This document shows positions 7,120-14,895 of a DNA stretch of 16,826 nucleotides, piece after piece. Position 1 is the first letter of the stretch; each line of letters starts with the position of its first letter. Origin of the DNA: Candidatus [Bacteroides] periocalifornicus (GTDB lineage Bacteria; Bacteroidota; Bacteroidia; Bacteroidales; CAJPTX01); the NCBI GenBank assembly GCA_001421095.1, contig LIIK01000053.1, positions 1-16,826 on the forward strand, in the 5' to 3' direction. Under the pieces are notes generated by a model. The model was not told where the DNA came from, ran no database searches, and saw nothing but the letters and a program-made list of their open reading frames with translations. A program made the translations under genes and the position numbers.

Positions 7120-8124
7120 TCATAGCGAGCCTGACCTGGCATATAAACACTTGATAAAGAGCCGTTTATACAGCCTGCCCCCCCCTAAAACAGGCTGACT
7201 GTCAGGAAGTTTCCCATTGTAGATTCCATTCGACAGACCCTTCCCCTCGCTCTCGGTGCATCCGAGGATCTCAAATTGATCGGGGTTGTACTTATAGAGG
7301 AAGGTAATCGGCACGCCCATCACGCCTGGATAGTCGCAAGGAATGTCGACCGTTTTGGAAACCTCTATGGCATCGTAGTTATCGTAGTGGGGATAGAGCT
7401 CTGGGCTGTAGTGCTTGTAGAGTACCATTTCCTCGTGGCGACGGTCAGTCTCCAGATTGGTGAACCAGGTAACGCCAGAGACACGGATCATCCCCTCACG
7501 GTGGTCGCCTGCCGTAGCTACATCCTGATAGTGCGAGATGAAGTGCCCTGCACCGCCCTTGAACCCATAGCCGAGCCAGAGACGATTCTGCATGATGAGA
7601 GGGAAGATCTCCTTGTAGGTAATTGCATTCTGATGCCCGACGATGAGGAATCGCTTGCCGTGCTCGAAAAGCTGCGCAACGTACTCGCGGAAGAGCGAGA
7701 ACGGGGGATTCGTGACGACGATATCGGCCTGCCTGAGCAGCTCCACGCACTCGGGACTACGGAAGTCGCCATCGCCCTGCAGGGAGTGGATGCCGATCTC
7801 CTCGGGGTCAGGCTCGTGGTTGCCATTGCGGTCGCCATCGTAGATAAGGTAGACTGCCTGTTCGCTGGCATTCTGGCTGAAGAGGTCGGGTGTCTGGCTC
7901 TTGTAGCAGGTGGTGATGAGGCGGCGCAGCCCCAGCCGCTCGAAGTTGTAGGCAAAGTAGGCGAAGAAGTTGCTCACCCGGGGATCGTCGCAGTTGCACA
8001 GCACCGTTTTCCCCTGGAAGTGGTGGGTATAATGCCGTAGCTCCCTATCGATATCCTCTAGGGAGGTGTAGAATTCATCCTTCTTGGAGGCCTTGGCTGA
8101 GTTGAGTATCTGGTTTCGAGCCAT
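7120..8124 (-). CDS. Adenine-specific DNA methyltransferase, EcoRI family
   Basis: Transfers a methyl group from SAM to adenine N6 in a specific DNA site. The 334-residue product matches the EcoRI methylase family: N-terminal KKDEFYT (14-20), VLCNCDDPRVSNFFAYF (41-57; motif I region), IVVTNPPFSLF (135-145; catalytic NPPF at 139-142) and later ITFLYKYNPDQFEILGCTESEGKG. The target sequence cannot be read from the protein. Codons for Gly314-316 contain eight consecutive G (7178-7185 on the plus strand is C8). After this the frame gives RLYKRLFIKCLYARSGSL and stops. The last ten residues look unlike a family end, and the +1 frame has another family-like tail. It probably forms an operon with the DUF262-HNH gene, driven by the promoter at 8146-8153 and insulated from ppdK by a terminator. 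Confidence 0.9.
   Translation of the reverse strand: MARNQILNSAKASKKDEFYTSLEDIDRELRHYTHHFQGKTVLCNCDDPRVSNFFAYFAYNFERLGLRRLITTCYKSQTPDLFSQNASEQAVYLIYDGDRNGNHEPDPEEIGIHSLQGDGDFRSPECVELLRQADIVVTNPPFSLFREYVAQLFEHGKRFLIVGHQNAITYKEIFPLIMQNRLWLGYGFKGGAGHFISHYQDVATAGDHREGMIRVSGVTWFTNLETDRRHEEMVLYKHYSPELYPHYDNYDAIEVSKTVDIPCDYPGVMGVPITFLYKYNPDQFEILGCTESEGKGLSNGIYNGKLPDSQPVLGGGRLYKRLFIKCLYARSGSL
7178..7185 (-). repeat. G8 homopolymer in the methyltransferase coding strand
   Basis: Eight C on the plus strand, eight G in the coding strand (GGG GGG GGC). It is the longest G/C run I noticed in the window; several runs of seven occur inside intact housekeeping genes. Slippage here would change the methyltransferase C-terminus, so it is a candidate phase-variation tract. 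Confidence 0.7.
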
Positions 8125-8145
8125 AGATCTGGGGATTCTTCACGG

Positions 8146-8153
8146 CAAAGGTA
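8146..8153 (-). promoter_or_regulatory. Candidate -7 box for the methyltransferase/nuclease operon
   Basis: On the minus strand TACCTTTG followed by C is a full match to the Bacteroidota -7 consensus, 21 bp before the methyltransferase start. Its -33 region would fall within the ppdK terminator hairpin, so the leader is very short and promoter and terminator are nested. Confidence 0.55.
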
Positions 8154-8156
8154 CGA

Positions 8157-8186
8157 AAAAAGGGCGACCTGTATGGTCGCCCTTTT
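8157..8186 (-). terminator. Rho-independent terminator of ppdK
   Basis: A perfect stem GGGCGACC/GGTCGCCC with a 5-nt loop (core 8162-8182) is flanked by A and T runs. On the minus strand it is followed by TTTTTT, ideal for ending leftward ppdK transcription 60 bp past its stop. The flanking A/T runs make it partly bidirectional. Confidence 0.85.
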
Positions 8187-8247
8187 CTTTTCACCAGGAA
8201 TGATTTATTGCCCCTTATGGCTATGCGCAGGCTTTCATTCCACGGTC

Positions 8248-10968
8248 CTAGCGTATTGCAGCCTGGGCAGCAGCTAGCCGTGCTATCGGCACCCGGAAGG
8301 GCGAACAGCTTACGTAGTCCATGCCCAGCTCATGGCAGTAGCCCACAGAGGTGGGATCGCCGCCATGCTCACCGCAAATACCGATAGTGAGGCTCTTCTT
8401 TGCACCCCGCCCCTTGGTTACACCGGTCTTCATAAGCTCTAGCACGCCCTCTGGATCTATGGAACGGAAGGGGTCAACCTTCAGAATCCCCTGCTCTAGG
8501 TAGTACGGTAGGAACTTCCCGATATCGTCACGGCTGAACCCGAAGGTCATCTGCGTGAGGTCGTTAGTGCCGAAGCTGAAGAAGTCGGCCTCCTGCGCTA
8601 TTTGATCTGCTATCAGGGTGGCCCGTGGAATCTCTATCATAGTGCCGACCTTGAAGTTCACCCGATCCTTGTACTCGCGGAACACCTCCTCAGCCGTGCG
8701 TAGTACCACCGCCCGCTGGTTCTGGAACTCCTTAAGGATGCCTGTTAGCGGGATCATGATCTCTGGCTTGGCCTCTATGCCCTTCTTCTTGAGCTTTAAG
8801 GCTGCCTCTATAATCGCACGGGTCTGCATTTCGGTAATCTCAGGGTAGACAATCCCCAGCCGACAACCGCGGAAGCCCAGCATTGGGTTCACTTCGCTTA
8901 GCCCCTCTATCCTGGCCTTTAGCGCCTCCACCGTTACGCCCGAGTTGGCTGCCACCTCCTGTATCTGGCTCTCAACCTTGGGGAGGAATTCATGCAGCGG
9001 CGGGTCGAGCAGGCGCACCGTCACAGGCAGGCCAGCCATAGCCTCAAATATCCCCTCGAAGTCCTCTCGCTGCATAGGCAGTAGCTTGGCCAGAGCAGCT
9101 TGGCGTCCTTTGAGGTCGTGGGCCAGAATCATCTCGCGCATCGCCTTTATACGGTCGCCCTCAAAGAACATATGTTCTGTGCGGCAGAGGCCGATGCCCG
9201 TAGCGCCAAACCTGCGAGCCACCTTGCTATCCCTAGGGGTATCTGCATTGGTGTGTACCTCCAGCTTAGCGTACTTATCGGCCAGCTCCATGAGGTGGGC
9301 GAAATCGGCATCCATCTCCGCATCGCTCGTGGCAATCTGCCCCTCGTAGACCTTACCCGTGCTACCGTCTAGCGAGATCCAGTCTCCCTCCTTGTAGAGC
9401 CCACCGCTCACCTTGAGCTCCCGCTTGCTGTAGTCTACCTCAATCCCCGCCGCGCCAGATACGCAGCACTTACCCATGCCGCGCGCCACTACGGCAGCGT
9501 GCGAAGTCATCCCGCCGCGCGCGGTGAGAATACCCTGGGCGGCATGCATCCCTCGGAGGTCTTCCGGAGAGGTCTCCAGGCGCACCAGGATCACCTTCTC
9601 GCCTTTCTCTGCCCACTCCTCAGCCTGCTCGGCAAAGAAAACGATTCTACCCGAGGCCGCGCCGGGTGAGGCTGGCAGCCCCAGCGCTATCGTCTTGGCC
9701 TTGGAGAGCGCCGCCTTCTCGAATACCGGGTGCAGCAGCTCGTCGAGCTTCTCGGGCTCTACGCGCTCTACCGCCGTCTTCTCATCTATCAGCCCCTCGG
9801 CTAGCATATCCATAGCCATCTTCACCATTGCCTTGCCTGTCCGCTTGCCAGAGCGCGTTTGCAGCATCCAGAGGCGGCCATCCTGCACGGTGAATTCTAT
9901 GTCTTGCATATCATGGTAGTGGTTCTCTAGGCGGTGCTCTATGGCATCCAGCTCCTCGAACACCTTGGGCATAACCTCTTGCAGCGAGGGGGCAACCTTC
10001 TTGCGGGTAGCCTCATCTACCCCCTTGAGCTTTGCCCAACGGCGTGAGCCCTCTATGGTGATGGGCTGTGGGGTACGGATACCCGCCACCACATCTTCAC
10101 CCTGGGCATTCACCAGGAACTCCCCGTTGAACAGGCGTTCGCCCGTGGCGGCATCGCGGGTGAAAGCTACTCCCGTGGCCGAGGTATCGCCCATATTGCC
10201 GAATACCATAGCCTGCACATTCACGGCAGTACCCCACTCCTCGGGAATCTTGTTCAGACGGCGGTAGAGCTTGGCGCGGTCGTTCATCCAGCTGCCGAAT
10301 ACCGCCAGCACAGCGCCCCAGAGCTGCTCCATGGCCTCGGTGGGGAAATCGCGCCCGGTGCGATCCTTTACGGCCTTCTTGAAACGCACCACCAGCTCCT
10401 GCAGATCCTCAGCCGTGAACTCGGTGTCTGAGGTTATGCCCTTGGCCCGCTTGCGCTCTTCAATAATCTCCTCAAAGGGGTCAATATCCTCCTTGGATTC
10501 AGGCTTCATCCCCAGCACCACATCGCCGTACATCTGCACGAACCGGCGGTAGCTATCCCACGCAAAGCGAGGGTTGCCCGTGCGTTTCGCCAGGCCAAGC
10601 ACCGCCTCGTCGTTGAGCCCGAGGTTGAGGATCGTATCCATCATCCCGGGCATGGAGGCCCTGGCGCCCGAGCGGACTGATACCAGCAGGGGATTCTCAC
10701 GATCACCGAACTTTGCCCCCATCTCCCCCTCTATGAAGGCGATAGCACTCCGCACATCGGCCTCCAGCAGCGAGAGCACCCTGTCTCGCCCTAGGGTGTA
10801 GTATTCATTGCAAGTGGTGGTGGTGATGGTGAAACCTGGAGGCACAGGCATTCCCAGCAAACTCATCTCCGCTAGGTTAGCCCCCTTGCCACCCAGCTCA
10901 TTGCGCATGCCGGCCTTACCCTCGGTTTGCCCTGCGCCGAACTTATAGACTCTCTTTACCTCTGCCAT
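8248..10968 (-). CDS. ppdK: Pyruvate, phosphate dikinase
   Basis: Interconverts pyruvate, ATP and phosphate with PEP, AMP and pyrophosphate in the cytosol; in anaerobes it often serves PPi-linked glycolysis or PEP supply. The 906-residue length fits the bacterial enzyme (about 870-910). The N-terminal ATP-grasp part (1-340) has ELGGKGANLAEM and SVRSGARASMPGMMDTILNLG. The swivelling phosphohistidine domain has GGMTSHAAVVARG, with the phosphorylated histidine at about 490. The C-terminal TIM barrel (about 530-906) has GFRGCRLG, GTNDLTQMTFGFSRDD and GICGEHGGDP, with the catalytic cysteine at about 865. All key motifs are intact. It has its own promoter (11079-11112), which sits just after the dnaB stop codon, and a strong terminator, so it is monocistronic. 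Its roughly 100-nt leader shows no motif that I recognise. Confidence 0.97.
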   Translation of the reverse strand: MAEVKRVYKFGAGQTEGKAGMRNELGGKGANLAEMSLLGMPVPPGFTITTTTCNEYYTLGRDRVLSLLEADVRSAIAFIEGEMGAKFGDRENPLLVSVRSGARASMPGMMDTILNLGLNDEAVLGLAKRTGNPRFAWDSYRRFVQMYGDVVLGMKPESKEDIDPFEEIIEERKRAKGITSDTEFTAEDLQELVVRFKKAVKDRTGRDFPTEAMEQLWGAVLAVFGSWMNDRAKLYRRLNKIPEEWGTAVNVQAMVFGNMGDTSATGVAFTRDAATGERLFNGEFLVNAQGEDVVAGIRTPQPITIEGSRRWAKLKGVDEATRKKVAPSLQEVMPKVFEELDAIEHRLENHYHDMQDIEFTVQDGRLWMLQTRSGKRTGKAMVKMAMDMLAEGLIDEKTAVERVEPEKLDELLHPVFEKAALSKAKTIALGLPASPGAASGRIVFFAEQAEEWAEKGEKVILVRLETSPEDLRGMHAAQGILTARGGMTSHAAVVARGMGKCCVSGAAGIEVDYSKRELKVSGGLYKEGDWISLDGSTGKVYEGQIATSDAEMDADFAHLMELADKYAKLEVHTNADTPRDSKVARRFGATGIGLCRTEHMFFEGDRIKAMREMILAHDLKGRQAALAKLLPMQREDFEGIFEAMAGLPVTVRLLDPPLHEFLPKVESQIQEVAANSGVTVEALKARIEGLSEVNPMLGFRGCRLGIVYPEITEMQTRAIIEAALKLKKKGIEAKPEIMIPLTGILKEFQNQRAVVLRTAEEVFREYKDRVNFKVGTMIEIPRATLIADQIAQEADFFSFGTNDLTQMTFGFSRDDIGKFLPYYLEQGILKVDPFRSIDPEGVLELMKTGVTKGRGAKKSLTIGICGEHGGDPTSVGYCHELGMDYVSCSPFRVPIARLAAAQAAIR

Positions 10969-11078
10969 ACGAATGTACTGTTTGGAACCACCAACTAAAA
11001 GCCCTAGCTGCTACGCACCAGCGTACTAGCCCGAAAACACAGCCGCGTAAAAGGAAAAATGCCCCACTATACGCAGGG

Positions 11079-11112
11079 CAAAGATACAAGATAATTCAGA
11101 ATTGCGCAAAAA
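11079..11112 (-). promoter_or_regulatory. Bacteroidota-type promoter of ppdK
   Basis: On the minus strand a -33 box TTTTTG (11112-11107), a 20-nt spacer and a -7 box TATCTTTG followed by C (11086-11079) fit the Bacteroidota sigma-ABfr consensus. It lies 9 bp beyond the dnaB stop codon and about 110 bp before the ppdK start. Confidence 0.7.
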
Positions 11113-11121
11113 GAATTCTGG

Positions 11122-12726
11122 CTAAAAGGGGTTGTCATCCTCCCCACTCACTGGGAAGTGCCCGGCGCCATTCGGGTTGCCCAACGATGAGAGCGAGATC
11201 CCACCCGCCCCCAGCGCTGGTGCTGTGTAGGTGTTGGCCTTAGACTGCAGAGTGGCAAATCCACCGGCCCCGGGGGTATCGAGCGTATCCTCACCCGCCT
11301 CTTGGTAGTGGTCTTTCCGGTCACCAATGTCGTTGAACTGGGTGAGGTGGGGTACGAACTGGAGGAAGAGCGTCCCGGTCTCCCCATTGCGGTTCTTGCG
11401 TATAATGAGCTCGGCCATGCCTGCCGTGGAAGTCCCATCGTTATACGTTGGAATTCCGTAGTACTCAGGCCGATGGATGAACGCTACGATGTCAGCATCC
11501 TGCTCTATGGCGCCCGATTCTCGCAGGTCAGAGAGTATGGGGCGCTTGAACTTCTCGGTACGCGACTCCGAGGCACGGTTCATCTGCGCCAGCGCCACTA
11601 TGGGGATATCGAGCTCTTTGGCCAAGGCTTTCAGCGAATTTGAGATCTTATTCACCTCCTGCTCTCGGTTGCCCTGCTTGTTGTAGGGGGCGGTCATGAG
11701 CTGCAGGTAGTCGATGATAATGAGGTCTACGCCGTATTTCGATTTCAGGCGCCGGGCCTTAGATCGCAGTTCACCAATCCCGAGGGCTTGGGTGTCATCA
11801 AACCGGATACGCATGCCGGCCAGGGTATTTACGGCATCGCTAAGGCGCACCCACTCGTCATCGCGGAGCTTGCCCGCGCGCACCATTTTAGAGTCGAGCT
11901 TTGACTCGGCCACCAGCAGACGCATGAGCAGCTGCTCATTGGGCATTTCCAGGCTGAAGAATGCGATGGAGGCTTTGTGCTTCAGCGCCATGTTCCGCGC
12001 CATGGTGAGCACGAAGGCCGTTTTCCCCATGGAGGGGCGTGCGGCTATGATGATGAGGTCGCCCTTCTGCCATCCTTGGGTCATCTCATCGAGATTGTCA
12101 AATCCTGTGGGCAGCCCGCTGAGCCCCTGGTCGAGCTCCTTGGCCTTCTCTATGTTCTCCATCACCCGCTTGAGGACCAGCTCTGCCGACTCGCTCTCCT
12201 TCTTCGCGCCGAATTCATGGAGTTCGAACACCCGCTGCTCCGCCTCCTCTATCAGGTCGTCCACGTCGGCCTGCCCATCGTAGGCGTTGGCCTGCACCTC
12301 GGCGCAGAGCCGTATCAGCTCGCGCTGTAGGTACTTCTGGATCACGATCTTGGCGTGCTCTACCGCATGCACCCCGCTGGCCACCATGCCCGTGAGCGAG
12401 GCCAGGTAGGGCGCACCCCCCACCTGCTCCAGGAGCTCCATGTCGGTAAGCTGCTGCCGCACGGTGAGTAGATCCACGGCCTGATTCCGAAGGATCAACT
12501 CGGTGATAGCCTGGTAGACCGCCTGGTTGTTCGGGTCGTAGAAATGCTCCGGCTTCAGGAACTCATGCAGATCTAGGGCGAGGTCTCGCTGCAGCATGAG
12601 CGCCCCCAGCACCGCCCGCTCAATATCTGGCGCGCAGGGAGGCATTTTGGCCCCCACGTACTGCGAGAAATCGCCAAGGGGGCTAGAGGGCTGGCGGGGT
12701 GTAGAGCGCTGAGGGTTCTGGGGCAT
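11122..12726 (-). CDS. dnaB: Replicative DNA helicase DnaB
   Basis: Ring-shaped hexameric helicase that unwinds DNA at the replication fork using ATP. The 534-residue protein has the N-terminal DnaB domain (about 30-135: PPCAPDIERAVLGALMLQ, LTGMVASGVHAVEHA), a linker, and the RecA-like domain with Walker A ARPSMGKT (229-236), FFSLEMPNEQLLMRLL and Walker B IIIDYLQLM. It also has LAQMNRASESR, SDLRESGAIEQDAD and IIRKNRNGETGT. No intein interrupts it. The final 70 residues are low-complexity glycine/serine-rich and end in GEDDNPF, an acidic tip similar in style to the SSB C-terminus. The gene begins 216 bp after the RluA-family gene; a dispersed repeat lies between them. I see no clear -7/-33 promoter. 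Confidence 0.97.
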   Translation of the reverse strand: MPQNPQRSTPRQPSSPLGDFSQYVGAKMPPCAPDIERAVLGALMLQRDLALDLHEFLKPEHFYDPNNQAVYQAITELILRNQAVDLLTVRQQLTDMELLEQVGGAPYLASLTGMVASGVHAVEHAKIVIQKYLQRELIRLCAEVQANAYDGQADVDDLIEEAEQRVFELHEFGAKKESESAELVLKRVMENIEKAKELDQGLSGLPTGFDNLDEMTQGWQKGDLIIIAARPSMGKTAFVLTMARNMALKHKASIAFFSLEMPNEQLLMRLLVAESKLDSKMVRAGKLRDDEWVRLSDAVNTLAGMRIRFDDTQALGIGELRSKARRLKSKYGVDLIIIDYLQLMTAPYNKQGNREQEVNKISNSLKALAKELDIPIVALAQMNRASESRTEKFKRPILSDLRESGAIEQDADIVAFIHRPEYYGIPTYNDGTSTAGMAELIIRKNRNGETGTLFLQFVPHLTQFNDIGDRKDHYQEAGEDTLDTPGAGGFATLQSKANTYTAPALGAGGISLSSLGNPNGAGHFPVSGEDDNPF

Positions 12727-12780
12727 GGGTGAAGAGGCTTAATGGCTACAGAAGGAAACGGTTCTATTACTAACGGATAT

Positions 12781-12872
12781 GAAACCTCTGCAAAAGTCCC
12801 GTATGGGCACTATCTTTTGTGGGAAATCTTCCCCCTCTGGCGGGTAAATCGTTTTTAAACAAGCGATTCAAT
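12781..12872 (+). repeat. Dispersed intergenic repeat, copy 2
   Basis: Begins AACCTCTGCAAAAGTCCCG (12783-12801, identical to the reverse complement of 5812-5830), continues with GGAAATCTTCCCCCTCT, and ends TAAACAAGCGATTCA (12856-12870). The ending also occurs at 16595-16611. It lies in the gap between the RluA-family gene and dnaB. Confidence 0.55.
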
Positions 12873-12942
12873 TTATCAAAACCGTATCAATAACATCGGC
12901 ATGATTCCCAAGAGCTTAGAGCTGCGAGATACGGGATATCCA

Positions 12943-13659
12943 TTAACGTTTCAACGGCTCCCCAGCGGTTTGGAGGAAAATCTTCCAGAGGGGTGTCTCA
13001 GGCGGTGGGGCTACTATACGTACAGGCTCATTCTTTACTGGATGCGTAAAGGCCAACGAGCGGGCGTGGAGATCGATCCCCCCCTCGGGCAGCGAGCGTC
13101 GCGCGCCATACTTCAGATCGCCCCGCACCGGGCACCCGAGCCACGCGAGCACCGCCCGTATCTGGTGATGGCGCCCCGTGAGCAGCTTCACCTCCACCAT
13201 GTAGTAGTTCGTAGTGCCCCCCACCAGCCGGTAGCTAAGGCGCGCCGCCTGCGCACCCGCACGCTTGCTCTGGGAGAAGTGGCTCTTGTTCTGCTGGGTG
13301 TTTCGGGTAAGGTAGCCCTCTACCGTATCCTCCTCCTTGGGGGGCAGCTTTTCCACTATAGCCCAGTAGGTACGCTCCACCGCCTGCTGACGGAAGAGAT
13401 CGTTGATACGCGCCAGCCCCTTGGAGGTCTTGGCGAAAAGCACAACCCCGCTCACCGGCCTGTCGATACGGTGCGCCACCTGCACGAAGGCCTCCCCGGG
13501 CTTCTGCTCCCGAATGCGGATGTATGACCGCACAGCATCTACCAGCGGCTCGTCGCCCGTCTCATCGCCCTGCACCAGCTCGCCGCAAAGCTTATTGAGC
13601 GCTATGTAGTGATTATCCTCATAGAGGATGCGGGCGGCAAGGGGATTGATCCGAGACAT
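12943..13659 (-). CDS. RluA-family pseudouridine synthase
   Basis: Converts specific uridines in rRNA or tRNA to pseudouridine. At 238 residues it is a catalytic-domain-only member, with no N-terminal S4 domain. The N-terminus ILYEDNHYIALNKLCGELVQ is the usual opening strand. The catalytic motif HRIDRPVSGVVLFAK carries the essential aspartate at about 66. YWAIVE, GRHHQIRAVLAWLGCPVRGDLKYGA and LHARSLAFTHP complete the fold. The site modified cannot be assigned from sequence. It lies downstream of panB on the same strand with a long 394-bp gap, so a separate promoter is likely. A run of seven C (7 G in coding sense) at LPEGGID is within conserved coding sequence. Confidence 0.92.
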   Translation of the reverse strand: MSRINPLAARILYEDNHYIALNKLCGELVQGDETGDEPLVDAVRSYIRIREQKPGEAFVQVAHRIDRPVSGVVLFAKTSKGLARINDLFRQQAVERTYWAIVEKLPPKEEDTVEGYLTRNTQQNKSHFSQSKRAGAQAARLSYRLVGGTTNYYMVEVKLLTGRHHQIRAVLAWLGCPVRGDLKYGARRSLPEGGIDLHARSLAFTHPVKNEPVRIVAPPPETPLWKIFLQTAGEPLKR

Positions 13660-13861
13660 AAGTGATTGATTAAAGACTTTTTAGACAGAAGAAGAAAACA
13701 AAATAACACCGCTAACACGTGGCACACCCGCGAGCTTTTTGCAGAGACCGCAAACCTTTCAACAATCCCTTTAAATCGAGAATCAACGGCTCAAATTCTT
13801 AGAGGAGATGTTGTCACGTTAGCACGCCCCTTTCGGGAGGAACGACGAGCCACAGCACCTG

Positions 13862-13869
13862 CAAATCTA
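13862..13869 (-). promoter_or_regulatory. Weak candidate -7 box upstream of RluA-family gene
   Basis: TAGATTTG followed by C on the minus strand matches TAnnTTTG, but a G-run precedes it and no TTTG -33 box is visible. The leader would be about 200 nt. Confidence 0.25.
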
Positions 13870-13945
13870 CCCCCCCGGAGCCCGCCGGCAGAATCGGGTT
13901 GGCCTATTCTCGCCTTGCCACCCGAGCCTTGAACCTCCGTGCAAA

Positions 13946-13966
13946 GAAAAAAGCCGACGGGAGGCT
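13946..13966 (-). terminator. Weak terminator candidate after panB
   Basis: On the minus strand AGCC, a 7-nt loop and GGCT are followed by TTTTTTC, about 90 bp past the panB stop. The stem is only four base pairs, so the T-tract is the main support. Confidence 0.3.
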
Positions 13967-14053
13967 GATGAACCGTGAACACCGCGGGGAGCTGTGCCAT
14001 CAGAAGGGAAAGCCCCTCCATGCCGCCCCCCTCTACCCGCAACCACGTGAATC

Positions 14054-14869
14054 CTAGTACTGCTCCCTCTCGTTGGGGAAGTCGCCCCTTTTCACATCAT
14101 CTATGTAGTGCTGGAAGGCCTGCAGCATCTCCTCGCCCAGCGCTGCGTAACGGCGGAGAAAGCGGGGCGAGAATTCCTGCGTAATGCCCAGCATATCATG
14201 CGTTACCAGCACCTGTCCATCCACGCCCCCGCCTGCCCCTATGCCGATAATCGGGATCCGCAGCTTACGCGCCACCTCCTGCCCCAGCTTCGCCGGGATC
14301 TTCTCCAGCACTATGGCAAAGCAGCCCTCGGCCTCCAGCAGCTGGGCATCGTCCACCAGCCTATCGGCCTCCTCCTCCTCGGTGGCACGCACCACGTAAG
14401 TGCCAAATCTATTGATGCTCTGCGGGGTAAGCCCCAGATGCCCCATCACGGGTATGCCGGCCGACAGGATACGCCGCACAGACTCTACCACCTCCTTCCC
14501 CCCCTCCAGCTTGATAGCATCGGCCCCGCTCTCCTTCATGATGCGGATAGCCGACTGCAACGCCTGGTGCGAGTCGCCCTGGTAGGTGCCAAAGGGCATG
14601 TCTACCACCACGAGCGCCCGCTTCACAGCCCGCACCACCGATGAGGCGTGGTAAATCATCTGGTTGAGCGTGATGGGGAGGGTGCTCTGGAAACCCGCCA
14701 CTACATTGGCGGCCGAGTCGCCCACCAGTATCACATCCACCCCCGCTTGGTCGAGTAGTGAGGCCATGGAGTAGTCATACCCCGTGAGCATCGATATCCG
14801 CTCGCCCCTATCCTTCATGGTCTGCAGCACGTGGGTGGTCACCACCCGGCTCTTCCCTTGGACTGACAT
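14054..14869 (-). CDS. panB: 3-methyl-2-oxobutanoate hydroxymethyltransferase
   Basis: First committed step of pantothenate (vitamin B5) and hence CoA synthesis: adds a hydroxymethyl group from 5,10-methylene-THF to alpha-ketoisovalerate, giving ketopantoate. The 271-residue TIM-barrel enzyme shows the family landmarks: MLTGYDYSMASLLDQAGVD, VGDSAANVV (metal ligand Asp51), VVVDMPFGTYQ (Asp90), AIKLEGG (Glu122), GHLGLTPQS, VLEKIPAKL (catalytic Glu at about 189) and GIGAG...DGQVLVTHDMLG. It starts 26 bp after the 4-TM protein gene on the same strand, so the two are probably co-transcribed. The other pan genes are not in this window. The C7 run at LEGGKE is in conserved coding sequence. Confidence 0.97.
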   Translation of the reverse strand: MSVQGKSRVVTTHVLQTMKDRGERISMLTGYDYSMASLLDQAGVDVILVGDSAANVVAGFQSTLPITLNQMIYHASSVVRAVKRALVVVDMPFGTYQGDSHQALQSAIRIMKESGADAIKLEGGKEVVESVRRILSAGIPVMGHLGLTPQSINRFGTYVVRATEEEEADRLVDDAQLLEAEGCFAIVLEKIPAKLGQEVARKLRIPIIGIGAGGGVDGQVLVTHDMLGITQEFSPRFLRRYAALGEEMLQAFQHYIDDVKRGDFPNEREQY

Positions 14870-14895
14870 ATGATTTGCGGATTATCTAAAGATTC

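Larger units (their letters stand above)
13660..14053. other. Long intergenic region between panB and RluA-family gene
   Basis: A 394-bp gap without a credible gene; an 83-codon minus-strand frame here is low-complexity Gly/Arg sequence. It holds a weak terminator candidate for panB (13946-13966), a TAGATTTG -7-like box on the minus strand (13862-13869), and a degenerate TCTCTGCAAAAAGCTCG sequence (about 13730-13747, minus) resembling the start of the dispersed repeat. Confidence 0.5.

Noticed and set aside
7276..8040. 254-codon plus-strand frame opposite the methyltransferase
   Set aside because: Antisense shadow of an intact methyltransferase; valine/leucine-rich translation without motif.
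5812..12801. A 7-kb composite transposon bounded by the inverted 19-bp repeat
   Set aside because: The interval contains essential housekeeping genes (dnaB, ppdK) and no transposase, so transposition as a unit is unlikely; dispersed repeat copies explain the ends better.
12784..12801. GGGACTTTTGC (minus strand) as the dnaB -7 promoter box
   Set aside because: It has G in place of the essential first T, and the identical sequence at 5812-5830 sits where no gene needs a promoter.
13791..14042. 83-codon minus-strand frame between panB and the RluA-family gene
   Set aside because: Composition is Gly/Arg-rich and follows the GC content of the gap; it spans the terminator candidate and has no recognisable motif.
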